Part shown: positions 51,258-59,785 of the stretch, piece by piece
How the letters are laid out: every line of letters starts with the position of its first letter
How positions within the stretch are numbered: position 1 is the stretch's first letter
Assembly (NCBI GenBank): GCA_036389395.1
Contig: DASVPY010000067.1
Coordinates: 1 to 64,000 of the forward strand
Length of the DNA: 64,000 nt
Direction: 5' to 3'
DNA from: QHXQ01 sp036389395
GTDB taxonomy: Bacteria; Acidobacteriota; Blastocatellia; Pyrinomonadales; Pyrinomonadaceae
Notes under the pieces: model-generated
Databases searched by the model: none
What the model was told of the DNA's origin: nothing
What the model saw: the letters and a program-made list of their open reading frames with translations, nothing else
Position numbers and translations under genes: made by a program

Positions 51258-54076
51258 CAGAACGCGAACCTCCCCGGCGCGAGCAAGCCCGCCGGATCGA
51301 GCTGTCGCTTGACGCGCCGCATCAACTCGGACGCCGCCGCCGGCACGCCCCACACGTCAAGTTCACGCTTCACGTCCCACGGCGCGCGCTCGACGACAAG
51401 CACGCCGCCGAGTGCTTCGGCTTTGCGCCGCCAGCGCGTGAGCATCGCGCACGGATCAGTCTCACGCGCGCACGCGCCGTGCAGCACGCGCAGCCGGCCG
51501 TCGCCGAGACCCGCGTGCCAGTGTGTTTCATCGAGGCGCGCGCTCTTTTCATCCGCGAGCGCGGCGACGAGCGCGGGCACGTTCGCGGGCAAGACGGACG
51601 CGCGCCAGACGAGTCGGTGTTCGGCGCGCAAAGCTTGCGCGGCGAGCGCGCGCCACAGGTGCGCGTCCGGTTCGACGAGTTCGACGGCGCGACGTTCGAC
51701 AGCGCCGCCGCTGTTCATCAAAGTGCGGGCGCGCGCCGCTTGATCGGCGACGGCGGGGACCGTGCCGGCGAAGCGTATGAGCAGCGCCGGCCGAGCTTCG
51801 TCGCCGGGCACGTCGCACGCAGCGGCCAGGGCGGGCGAGAGAAGTTCGACGGCGCACGGCAGGAACGCGCCCGTGAGAAGTTGGCGCACGCGCTCGCACA
51901 GGTCACTTGACGCGGCGCGCACGACGACGGTCACTTCGCGCGCGGGGCGCGGGCGCAGCTTGACGTTCAGTTCGACGATCAGACCGAGCGTGCCGTAGCT
52001 GCCGGCGAACAGCTTGCAGAGGTCGTAGCCGGCGACGTTCTTGACGACGTTGCCGCCCGCCTTGATCAAGCGTCCGTCGGCCAACACGGCGCGCAGGCCG
52101 AGGACGAAGCCGCGCGGCGCGCCGTAGCCGAAGCTCTGCGCGCCGCGCGCGCCGGTCGCCACGACGCCGCCCACGGTCGCGCGCCCGTCGTCCGGCGGGT
52201 CGAGCGGCAACCATTGACCTGCGCGCGCGGCCGCGTCGTTGAACGCCGCGAGCGGGTGGCCGGCTTCGACGGTGGCGACCAGATCGGCCGGCTCGTGCCG
52301 GACGAGTCGGTCGAGTCGCCGCGTCGTGACGAACAGCGCCGCAGTTTCCGTCTGCTGCCCCGCGTCGAGCCATGTGGCCGCGCCGGCCGGGACGACGGGC
52401 CAGCCTTCGCGCGCCGCGAGGCGCACGACCTCGCACGCCTCCGCCACGTCGCCCGGCGCGACCGTGACGGACGCGCCTTCTTGCGCGACGTGCGCATGAC
52501 CGACGAGCGCCGCGAGTTGATGAAAGGACATGTCGGGCGCGAAGTCGCGGCGCGTAGTGATCGCGCGCGCGGCGGAAGCAGTGGCAGACGGCGGCGTGGT
52601 TGTGTCGTCGTCGTCGTTCGTGCTTGCGTCGCCGTTGTTGTCGGCGGCTTTTTGTGCGAGCGCGTGTGTTGCGACGGCGCGGGCTTCGCCGCAGCCGCGG
52701 GGTGCGGGGATGATCTTACCGGGGTTGCACAAGCCCGACGGGTCGAAGGCGGCGCGGACGGCGAGCATGGCGGCGAGGTCGTCGTCGTTGAAGATGAGCG
52801 GGATGTACTGGCGCTTGTCGAGACCGACGCCGTGCTCGCCGGTGATCGTGCCGCCGGCGTTGACGCACGTCTGCACGATCTCTTTGCTCGCCGCCGCGAC
52901 GCGGCGCACCTCTGCGGGGTCGCGCAGGTCGAAGCAGATGAGCGGGTGTAGGTTGCCGTCGCCCGCGTGGAAGACGTTGGCGAGGCGCAGTTCATAGCGC
53001 GCGCCGATGCGGTAGATAGCGGCGAGGATTTCGGGCAGGCGCGAGCGGGGGACGACCGCGTCCTGCAACATGAGGTCGGGCGCGAGCCGGCCCATCGCGC
53101 CGAACGCGCCCTTGCGCGCCGCCCAGAGTTTTTTGCGCTCGGCTTCGTCGGCCGCGCGCCGCACGTTGCGCGCGCCGTGCGCGCGGCAGACCGCCTCGGC
53201 CTGGGCCGCTTCTTCATCGAGGCCGGCTTCGAGTCCGTCCAGCTCGACGAGCAGCGCCGCGCCCGCGTCCGCCGGCAGCCCGGCGGCGAAGACGCTGGCC
53301 TCGACGGCGCGTATGGTCGCGCCGTCCAACATCTCCAGCGCGGCGGGCATGAGACCGGCGGCGATGAGCGCGGAGACGGCGCGGCTCGCGTCGTCCACGT
53401 CGGCGAAGTCGGCGAGGAGCGTGCGCACGGCGGCGGGCAGCGGCACGAGGCGCACGGTCGCCTCGGTGGCGATGCCGAACGTGCCTTCCGCGCCGACGAA
53501 GACGCCGAGCAGATCGTAGCCCGCCGCTTCCGCGCCCGCGCCGCCGAGTTCGACGACGCGCCCGTCGCTCAACACGACGCGCGCGCCGAGCACGTGATCG
53601 GTCGTCGTGCCGTACTTCAGACAGTGTATGCCGCCCGCGTTCTCGGCGATGTTGCCGCCGATGGTGCAAGAGGCGTTGCTCGAAGGGTCGGGCACGTAAT
53701 GCAGACCCGTCGCGGCGACCGCGCGCGAGAGTTGCGCGTTGACGAGTCCGGTCTCGACGACGGCGAGCCGGTTCGCCGCGTCCACCTTGAGCAGCCGGCG
53801 CATACGCGCCAGCTCGATGACGACGCCGCCGCCCAAGGCCAGCGCGCCGCCCGACAGCCCCGTGCCCGCGCCGCGCGGCGCGAACGAGACGCCCGCGCGC
53901 GCCAGTTCTTTGACGACCGCCGAAGTCGCCTCCGTGCTCGTCGGGAAGACGACGGCGCGCGGCTTGTGCTTGTGCTGCGTCAGCCCGTCGCACTCGTAGA
54001 CGAGCAGCTCGTCGGCGTCGGCGATCACGTTCCCTGCGCCGGCGACGGCGCGCAAAGTTTGGACGAGCTGATCCAC
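51257..54076 (-). CDS. glcD: GlcD-GlcE fusion: glycolate oxidase FAD subunits
   Basis: A 939-residue protein holding both FAD-binding subunits of glycolate dehydrogenase. Residues 1-460 are GlcD: PRGAGTGLSGGA, PDPSSNASCTIGGNIAENAGG, GAEGTFGIATEA, and later HAGDGNLHPLICFD and GEHGVGLDKRQY. A hydrophilic linker of about 50 residues (near 465-515) contains an Asn/Asp/Thr run. Residues about 520-939 are GlcE: ATVGGVVATGARG, NVVKNVAGYDLCKLF, GSYGTLGLIVELN. Usually glcD and glcE are separate genes. The following glcF overlaps by one base. Oxidises glycolate to glyoxylate; close D-lactate oxidases share the domains and cannot be ruled out. Confidence 0.92.
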   Translation of the reverse strand: MDQLVQTLRAVAGAGNVIADADELLVYECDGLTQHKHKPRAVVFPTSTEATSAVVKELARAGVSFAPRGAGTGLSGGALALGGGVVIELARMRRLLKVDAANRLAVVETGLVNAQLSRAVAATGLHYVPDPSSNASCTIGGNIAENAGGIHCLKYGTTTDHVLGARVVLSDGRVVELGGAGAEAAGYDLLGVFVGAEGTFGIATEATVRLVPLPAAVRTLLADFADVDDASRAVSALIAAGLMPAALEMLDGATIRAVEASVFAAGLPADAGAALLVELDGLEAGLDEEAAQAEAVCRAHGARNVRRAADEAERKKLWAARKGAFGAMGRLAPDLMLQDAVVPRSRLPEILAAIYRIGARYELRLANVFHAGDGNLHPLICFDLRDPAEVRRVAAASKEIVQTCVNAGGTITGEHGVGLDKRQYIPLIFNDDDLAAMLAVRAAFDPSGLCNPGKIIPAPRGCGEARAVATHALAQKAADNNGDASTNDDDDTTTPPSATASAARAITTRRDFAPDMSFHQLAALVGHAHVAQEGASVTVAPGDVAEACEVVRLAAREGWPVVPAGAATWLDAGQQTETAALFVTTRRLDRLVRHEPADLVATVEAGHPLAAFNDAAARAGQWLPLDPPDDGRATVGGVVATGARGAQSFGYGAPRGFVLGLRAVLADGRLIKAGGNVVKNVAGYDLCKLFAGSYGTLGLIVELNVKLRPRPAREVTVVVRAASSDLCERVRQLLTGAFLPCAVELLSPALAAACDVPGDEARPALLIRFAGTVPAVADQAARARTLMNSGGAVERRAVELVEPDAHLWRALAAQALRAEHRLVWRASVLPANVPALVAALADEKSARLDETHWHAGLGDGRLRVLHGACARETDPCAMLTRWRRKAEALGGVLVVERAPWDVKRELDVWGVPAAASELMRRVKRQLDPAGLLAPGRFAF

Positions 54077-54112
54077 GCTGCGCTGTTGCTGATCGGGAGT
54101 CTTCGGATACTT

Positions 54113-54141
54113 TGACCGGACGGGCGGGTTAGATGATACAC
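54113..54141 (+). promoter_or_regulatory. Promoter candidate for the amidohydrolase gene
   Basis: TTGACC (54113-54118), 17 nt, GATACA (54136-54141) lies in the divergent 108-bp spacer between the GlcD-GlcE and amidohydrolase genes. The -35 is good, the -10 moderate. Confidence 0.4.
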
Positions 54142-54184
54142 TACGCGCCCGGTCGGCACGTAGCCCCGTCTCCCGCTCCCTTTT

Positions 54185-55876
54185 ATGAAGCTCCGCAAAC
54201 TCGTCGCGCCGCTCGTCGCCGCGTGTCTTATGAGCGCCCTGTCAGTAACCGAGACCGGCGGGCAGACGTTGACGGCCGATCTCGTCGTCGTCAACGCGAA
54301 CGTCCGCACGATGGACAAGGCGCGCCCCGCGGCCGAGGCCGTGGCGGTCTACGGCAACCGCATCGTCGCCGTCGGCACGACGACGGAAGTGCGGCGGCTC
54401 GTGGGGCCGCGCACGCGCGTCATCGCCGCACGCGGCGCGCTCGTGCTGCCCGGCTTCAACGACGCGCACGTCCACTTCATAGACGGCGGCTACCACCTCG
54501 CCAGCGTGCAACTGCGCGACGCCGCCAGCCCCGCCGAGTTCGCCGAGAGCATACGCCGGTACGCCGCCAAGCTCCCGCCCGGCCGCTGGATCACGGGCGG
54601 CGACTGGGATCACGAACGCTGGCCCGGCGCGCCGCTCCCGACCAAAGAGTTGATCGATCAGTTCACGCCCGACCGCCCCGTCTTCGTCAACCGCCTCGAC
54701 GGGCACATGGCGCTGGCGAACAGCGCCGCGCTCCGGCTCGCGGGCGTGACGCGCGCGACGCCAGACCCGCCCGGCGGTCTCATCGTGCGCGACGCGGCGG
54801 GCGAGCCGACCGGCATCCTGAAGGACGCCGCGATGGCGGCCGTCTACGACAAGGTTCCTGAGCCGACGCTCGAAGAGCGTCTGGCCGCGGCGCGCGCGGC
54901 GACCGAGCACGCGGCCAGCCTCGGCGTGACGAGCGTGCAGGACATGTCTGCGGGCGACGACGTGGCCGTCTACCAACTGCTCGCGCGGCGCGGCGAGTTG
55001 AAGACGCGCGTCTACGCCGTGCGCTCGATCACGACATGGGAGGCGCTGCGGCGCGTCGGCGTGCTGCGCGCCTTCGGGAGTGATCTGATCCGCATCGGCG
55101 GCTTGAAGGGTTTCGCCGACGGCAGCCTCGGCTCGACCACCGCGCTCTTCTTCGAGCCGTACCTCGACGCGCCCGCCACGCGCGGGCTGCTCGGCGACGA
55201 GATGCAGCCCGAAGGCGCGATGCTCGCGCGCGTGCGCGGCGCGGACGCGGTCGGCCTCCAGGTGATGATCCACGCCATCGGCGACGCGGCCAACGATCAG
55301 ATACTCTCCATCTACGAGCAGGTGGCGCGCGAGCACGGCGCGCGCGACCGCCGCTTCCGCATCGAGCACGCGCAGCACCTGCGCCCGCGAGACATTCAGC
55401 GGTTCGCGCGCGACGGCGTGGTCGCCTCGATGCAGCCGTACCACGCGATTGACGACGGGCGCTGGGCGGAGAAGCGCATCGGGCACGAGCGCGCGCGCAC
55501 GACTTACGCCTTCCGCGCGCTGCTCGACGCGGGCGCGCCGCTCGCCTTCGGCACGGACTGGTACGTCGCGCCCTTGAACCCGATGCTTGGGCTGTACGCC
55601 GCCGCCACGCGCCGCACGCTCGACGGCAAGAACCCGCAAGGCTGGATACCCGAACAGAAGATCACGGTCGCAGAGGCCGTGCGCGCCTACACGGTCGGCT
55701 CGGCCTATGCCGAGTTCCAGGACGACGTGAAGGGCACGCTCGCCCCCGGCAAACTCGCCGACCTCGTCATCCTCGACCGCGACATTTTCGAGATCGACCC
55801 GGCCGACATCGAACACGCACGCGTCACGCTGACCGTCATGGACGGCCGCGTCGTCTACGAAGCGGCGGCGCAGTGA
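54185..55876 (+). CDS. Exported amidohydrolase (Amidohydro_3, YtcJ-like)
   Basis: A 563-residue metal-dependent hydrolase with a probable signal peptide (residues 1-27, KLVAPLVAACLMSALSVTE). The N-terminal and C-terminal beta strands of the composite domain flank a TIM barrel. Metal and active-site motifs include LPGFNDAHVHF, a Lys candidate in GILKDAAM, DGSLGSTTALFFEPY, MIHAIGDAAND, RIEHAQHL and FGTDWYVAPLNP near residue 457. The family includes N-substituted formamide deformylases and many exported enzymes of unknown substrate; the substrate is not deducible. The gene is divergent from the glycolate oxidase genes. Confidence 0.9.
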   Translation: MKLRKLVAPLVAACLMSALSVTETGGQTLTADLVVVNANVRTMDKARPAAEAVAVYGNRIVAVGTTTEVRRLVGPRTRVIAARGALVLPGFNDAHVHFIDGGYHLASVQLRDAASPAEFAESIRRYAAKLPPGRWITGGDWDHERWPGAPLPTKELIDQFTPDRPVFVNRLDGHMALANSAALRLAGVTRATPDPPGGLIVRDAAGEPTGILKDAAMAAVYDKVPEPTLEERLAAARAATEHAASLGVTSVQDMSAGDDVAVYQLLARRGELKTRVYAVRSITTWEALRRVGVLRAFGSDLIRIGGLKGFADGSLGSTTALFFEPYLDAPATRGLLGDEMQPEGAMLARVRGADAVGLQVMIHAIGDAANDQILSIYEQVAREHGARDRRFRIEHAQHLRPRDIQRFARDGVVASMQPYHAIDDGRWAEKRIGHERARTTYAFRALLDAGAPLAFGTDWYVAPLNPMLGLYAAATRRTLDGKNPQGWIPEQKITVAEAVRAYTVGSAYAEFQDDVKGTLAPGKLADLVILDRDIFEIDPADIEHARVTLTVMDGRVVYEAAAQ

Positions 55877-55907
55877 ATCACAACCACAAACGAAAGGTTG
55901 ACAGTTG

Positions 55908-56300
55908 ATGAGCGAGCATCCGAACGCCGCGGTCTTGCGGCGCGCTTACGAGGCGTTTTTGCGCGGCGACTTCGACACGCTGGGCGAGGTCTTCGCGCCG
56001 GACATCACCTGGCACGTGCCCGGTCGCAGTCAGGTCGCGGGCGCGCACCGCGGGCGCGACGCCGTCTTCGCCTACTTCGGCCGGCTGATGGAGTTGAGCG
56101 GCGGCACGTTCAGACCCGACCCGCGCGACATCGCCGCGAGCGACGCGCACGCCGTCAGCCTCGAACACCTGTCGGCCGTGCGCGCGGGCCGGACGCTCGA
56201 CGTTGATCTCGCGCTCGTCGTGCGCGTCCAGAACGGACAGATCGTGGAGGCGCGCGACTATTTCTCCGATCAGGCGGCGTGGGACGAGTTCTGGGGTTAA
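55908..56300 (+). CDS. SnoaL/NTF2-like small protein
   Basis: A 130-residue single-domain protein of the SnoaL-like NTF2 fold: VLRRAYEAFLRGDFDTLGEVFAPDITWHVPG at the N-terminus, GRDAVFAYFGRLMELSGG, then beta strands ending in QIVEARDYFSDQAAWDEFW. This cone-shaped fold is used by isomerases and by ligand-binding proteins; no catalytic residues can be assigned. ATG 55908 is preferred over the adjacent TTG 55905. It is 31 nt downstream of the amidohydrolase gene and probably in the same transcript. Confidence 0.85.
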   Translation: MSEHPNAAVLRRAYEAFLRGDFDTLGEVFAPDITWHVPGRSQVAGAHRGRDAVFAYFGRLMELSGGTFRPDPRDIAASDAHAVSLEHLSAVRAGRTLDVDLALVVRVQNGQIVEARDYFSDQAAWDEFWG

Positions 56301-56350
56301 AGACCGTCCGTTGTCCGTGGTCAGTCGGCCGTTGGGATTAAAGGCGCGAC

Positions 56351-57796
56351 GTGGAGTTCACTGTCGTCGAAGGGTTGCGCACGCTGAAGCTCGACCTGGT
56401 GCTTACGCTGGCGCTGGCGGCCGTGGCGCTCGCGTTGGGCGGCGCGGTGCAGCGGCGCGTGGGCTTCCTGCGGCGGGCGAGCATCCCGGCGGCGGCGGTC
56501 GGCGGGCTGTTGTGCGCGCTCGCCGTGCTGGCGCTCCGGCGTTGGGGCGCGACCGGCGTCGTGCTCGACACGAGTCTGCGCGCGCCTTTGCAGACGGTCT
56601 TCTTCACGACCATCGGCCTGGGCGCGACGGTGCGTTTGCTGCGCGCGGGCGGGTGGCGCATGGGGCTGTTCTGGCTGCTGGCGTCGGCGCTGGCGGTGGT
56701 GCAGAACGTGGTCGGGATCGGCGTGGCGCGGGCGCTGGGCGCGCCGGCCGGGTTAGGAATCATCTGCGGCGCGCTGACGCTGACGGGCGGGCCGGCGACG
56801 GGGCTGGCGTTCGCGCCGCTGTTCGAGGGGCTGGGGTTGGCGGGCGCGCCCGCGCTCATCATCGCCTCGGCCACGTTCGGCATCTTCGTCTCGAACCTCG
56901 TCGGCAACCCGCTCGCCACCGCGCTCATACGCCGCCGCCGGCTCGCGCAGCCGCGGGCCACAAGTCAAAGCGCGGACAGTCAACGCGAGCTAGGGCAACG
57001 CGCCACGAGTGAACACGCGGATGAGCAACGCGCGGCGCGTGAGCGCGCGGCGGCGGAGGCGGAGTTTTGGGCCGTCGGGGCGATGGGCGGGGCGGGGCGT
57101 GCGGAGGACGAAGATGAAGTAGTTGCTGCGGGGGCGTCCGGTGTGGCGACGCGCGACGAACTGGCGAGAGAGTCGGCGCGTGCGTCGGTTGGTGAGTCGG
57201 CGCACGAGTTATCGAACGAGTCGCAGCGAGGGTTGACGGGCGGCGTGTTGCTGGGTCACTTGCTCGTCATACTCGCGGTGATGGGCGTGGGCGCGTTGTT
57301 GAGTCTGGGGCTGACGCGTCTTCGCCTTGTGTTGCCCGGTTACATCGGCGCGATGATCGTGGCGGCGCTGGTGCGCTTCTGCGCCGACCGGAGCGCGCGT
57401 TGGCGGCTGGACGTGCGCGCCGTCGAGGCGTTGGGCGCAATCGCGCTGGCGCTGTTTCTGGTGCTGGCGTTGATGGACTTGAAGCTGTGGCAACTGGCGG
57501 GCTTGGCGCTGCCGATGCTCGTCATCCTCTGCGTGCAGATCGTCTTGATGCTCGCGTACGCGGCGCTGGTCACGTTCACGCTGATGGGGCGCGACTACGA
57601 GGCGGCGGTGACGGCGAGCGGGCACGTCGGTTTCGGTCTCGGCATCACGCCGAACGCCGTCGCCAACATGGAGGCGCTCGTCGCGCGCTACGGCCCCGCG
57701 CCGCGCAGCTTCCTCGTCGTGCCGGTCGTCGGCGCGTTCTTCATAGACTTCTCGAACGCGCTCGTCATCACGCTGTTTGTGAATCTGGTTAAATGA
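56351..57796 (+). CDS. gltS: Sodium/glutamate symporter GltS-like, with large loop insert
   Basis: A 481-residue GltS-family transporter importing glutamate with Na+. About ten membrane helices are visible, with LTLTGGPATGLAFAP (about 136-150) and TPNAVANMEALVARYG near the C-terminus as the two GltS hairpin motifs, and SVGFG-like HVGFGLGITPNA. Between helices 5 and 6 (about residues 200-297) is a near 100-residue hydrophilic insert rich in Ala/Glu/Arg/Ser (SQSADSQRELGQRATSEHAD and more). Usual GltS is about 400 residues, so the insert explains the length. The start is GTG 56351. The insert is probably a cytoplasmic or periplasmic linker of unknown use. Confidence 0.9.
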   Translation: MEFTVVEGLRTLKLDLVLTLALAAVALALGGAVQRRVGFLRRASIPAAAVGGLLCALAVLALRRWGATGVVLDTSLRAPLQTVFFTTIGLGATVRLLRAGGWRMGLFWLLASALAVVQNVVGIGVARALGAPAGLGIICGALTLTGGPATGLAFAPLFEGLGLAGAPALIIASATFGIFVSNLVGNPLATALIRRRRLAQPRATSQSADSQRELGQRATSEHADEQRAARERAAAEAEFWAVGAMGGAGRAEDEDEVVAAGASGVATRDELARESARASVGESAHELSNESQRGLTGGVLLGHLLVILAVMGVGALLSLGLTRLRLVLPGYIGAMIVAALVRFCADRSARWRLDVRAVEALGAIALALFLVLALMDLKLWQLAGLALPMLVILCVQIVLMLAYAALVTFTLMGRDYEAAVTASGHVGFGLGITPNAVANMEALVARYGPAPRSFLVVPVVGAFFIDFSNALVITLFVNLVK

Positions 57797-57830
57797 AAGC
57801 TCACGTATGTCGAACTGTAGCGGGGTGAAG

Positions 57831-58859
57831 ATGAGAAAGCTGCTGACTTTCGTCGCCGTCATGTTGGGCTTAATACTCTGGTGCGCGCCGCCGCAAGCGG
57901 GGCAGGAGCGCGCGCCGCGTTCCGCTGCAACGCCTGCGGCGCTCGTGCCCGTGCCGTCGCCGGCCGTGCAGGCTGTGGTGGACGAGGCGGCGCAGGCGGT
58001 GTTGAAAAAGTTCGCGGACAAGGGGCTGAAGCCGGAGCAGTTGTCCGTGACGCTCGTCGATCTGCGCGACCCGCAGCGCGCGGCGGCGGGCAGCTTCCGC
58101 GGCAACGAGCGCGTCTACCCGGCGAGCGTCGTCAAGCTGTTCTACCTCGCGGCGGCGCACCGCTGGCTCGAAGACGGCCGGCTCAAGGACACGGAGGAGT
58201 TGCGCCGCGCCTTGCGCGACATGATCGTGGACTCGTCGAACGACGCGACCGGCTACGTGCTCGACGTGTTGACCGACACGACGAGCGGGCGCGAGCTGCC
58301 GCCCGAAGAGATGCGCGCGTGGTTGCAGAAGCGCAACGCCGTCAACCGCTACTTCGCAAGCCTCGGCTACACCAACATCAACACGAACCAGAAGACCTTC
58401 TGCGAGGACGCCTACGGGCGCGAGCGTTTCTCGCGCGGCCCTAACGGCGAGAACCGCAACAAGCTGACGACCGACGCGACCGCGCGGCTGCTCGCGGAGA
58501 TCGCCACGGGCCGCGCCGTCAGCGCCGAACGCAGCCGGCAGATGATGGACTTGCTCAAGCGCGACTTCGCCGGCACGAGCACCAACACAGACGACCAGGC
58601 GCACGGCTTCACCGCGCTCGCACTCGCGGACGCCCCCGCGGCGAGACTCTGGTCAAAAGCCGGCTGGACGAGCACCACGCGCCACGACGCCGCCTACGTC
58701 GAACTGCCCAACGGCGCGCGCTTCGTCCTCGTCACCTTCACCACCGACCACGCCAACGAACGCGACATCATCCCGACGGTCGCGCGCGTCGTGTTGGACA
58801 AAATGAAGGGAGAACAAGTCAGGAGTCAGGAGTCAGGAGCCAGAAGTCAGAATGAATAG
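57831..58859 (+). CDS. Class A beta-lactamase-like serine hydrolase
   Basis: A 342-residue exported protein (signal residues 1-25, LTFVAVMLGLILWCAPPQAG) of the class A beta-lactamase/penicillin-recognising fold. Ser99-x-x-Lys102 is in YPASVVK, an SSN triad resembling SDN is in VDSSNDATGY, and KAGW near the C-terminus takes the KTG place. The omega-loop Glu of true class A enzymes is not obvious, so antibiotic hydrolysis is uncertain; a peptidase or transpeptidase-like role is possible. The last about 14 residues (EQVRSQESGARSQNE) and the stop come from the left arm of a TCAGGAG palindrome, so the original C-terminus has been altered. Confidence 0.88.
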   Translation: MRKLLTFVAVMLGLILWCAPPQAGQERAPRSAATPAALVPVPSPAVQAVVDEAAQAVLKKFADKGLKPEQLSVTLVDLRDPQRAAAGSFRGNERVYPASVVKLFYLAAAHRWLEDGRLKDTEELRRALRDMIVDSSNDATGYVLDVLTDTTSGRELPPEEMRAWLQKRNAVNRYFASLGYTNINTNQKTFCEDAYGRERFSRGPNGENRNKLTTDATARLLAEIATGRAVSAERSRQMMDLLKRDFAGTSTNTDDQAHGFTALALADAPAARLWSKAGWTSTTRHDAAYVELPNGARFVLVTFTTDHANERDIIPTVARVVLDKMKGEQVRSQESGARSQNE

Positions 58860-58910
58860 CCGGCCTCTCTTCTTCTGACTTCTGGCTCCTGACTCCTGAC
58901 TCCTGACTCA
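58817..58910. repeat. TCAGGAG palindrome between convergent genes
   Basis: A perfect 36-bp inverted repeat (58817-58852 with 58874-58909) made of AGTCAGG heptamers with AGCCAGAAGTCAG at the inner end; the loop is 21 nt. It encodes the tail of the hydrolase on one side and contains the TGA stop of the convergent methyltransferase (58908-58910) on the other. The arms are the same units that bound the four-helix-bundle element at 28988-29570. Confidence 0.92.
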
Positions 58911-59567
58911 ATCCTTCTTCTGCGCGAGGATCGCGAGCTTCGTCCAGCCGATGCTTTCGTGGGGGCGGAAGTGGTGGCGCGAGAGGACGCGGAAGTGGCG
59001 CGCGGTGGCGGCTTCCACCTGCGCGGGCGGGTGCGTCTTGAAGCGGAAGAGGATTTCGAGGAAGGTGCTCACGGGCGACGGGCGGACGGGCAGGTGGAGC
59101 AGGTAGCCGCCGGGGCGGAGCACCCGCGCCAGTTCCGTCAGACCCTCGGCGATGGGCACGTATTCGAGCGCGCCGCTCGTGGCGACGAAGTCGAAGGTCT
59201 CGGCGGCGAACGGGAGCGCCAGCAGGTTGCCTTGCAGGAAGCGGACGCTGTGCCGGCGGCGCGCTTCCGTGTCGCGGACGGCGCGGCGGGCCTTTTTGAG
59301 CGACGGCGCGGAGAGGTCGAGCGCCGTGATGCGGGCCGGGCGGCGGAGCGCGCGCAGCATGGCCAGCATGAGCAGCCCCGTGCCGCAGCCGGCGTCCAGG
59401 ACTTGCGCGCCCGCGGGCAGCGGCGGCAGTCGCGTCGCGAAGTAGCGCACGAGCGAGCGCCCGTAGCCGTTGAATTTGAAGGTCAGATCGTAGAGGTCGG
59501 CGAAGCGGTCGTAGAGCGCCGCCGCCCCGCCCCCGCGTTTTGTGATTGTCTCCGCGTGCTCCTTCAT
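58908..59567 (-). CDS. Class I SAM-dependent methyltransferase
   Basis: A 219-residue methyltransferase with the Rossmann-like fold. Motif I is LDAGCGTGLL (about residue 57), the ribose-binding acidic residue is in ITALDLSAPSL, and the post-I motif FDFVATSGALEYVP is followed by LARVLRPGGYLLHLPV. It resembles UbiE/Methyltransf_11 proteins; the substrate cannot be inferred. ATG 59567 is preferred (GAGGG about 12 nt upstream); the longer frame to 59657 adds 30 atypical residues. The stop codon lies in the palindrome shared with the convergent hydrolase gene. Confidence 0.9.
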   Translation of the reverse strand: MKEHAETITKRGGGAAALYDRFADLYDLTFKFNGYGRSLVRYFATRLPPLPAGAQVLDAGCGTGLLMLAMLRALRRPARITALDLSAPSLKKARRAVRDTEARRRHSVRFLQGNLLALPFAAETFDFVATSGALEYVPIAEGLTELARVLRPGGYLLHLPVRPSPVSTFLEILFRFKTHPPAQVEAATARHFRVLSRHHFRPHESIGWTKLAILAQKKD

Positions 59568-59785
59568 GTATGCTTCGCCCTCGTCGCGCCGGGGTTGGTT
59601 GCCGTACAAACTTGCGCCGGTCGCGTCGCCCGCAAGCAGGCGCACACGCCCGCGCACAATTCACGCCCGCCGCCTTATGCTTTATCGCGCGCGCGGCGCG
59701 TCTAAAACCGCCCTCGCCGGGCGGCTCGTAAATCCGGTGGCTCAATACTAGCACCTTTCACTCGCTGAAGGAGACCTCCTCGACC

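Noticed and set aside
57831..58859. Antibiotic-resistance beta-lactamase
   Set aside because: The SxxK, SSN and KAG motifs are present, but the omega-loop glutamate is not evident and SSN/KAG deviate from SDN/KTG.
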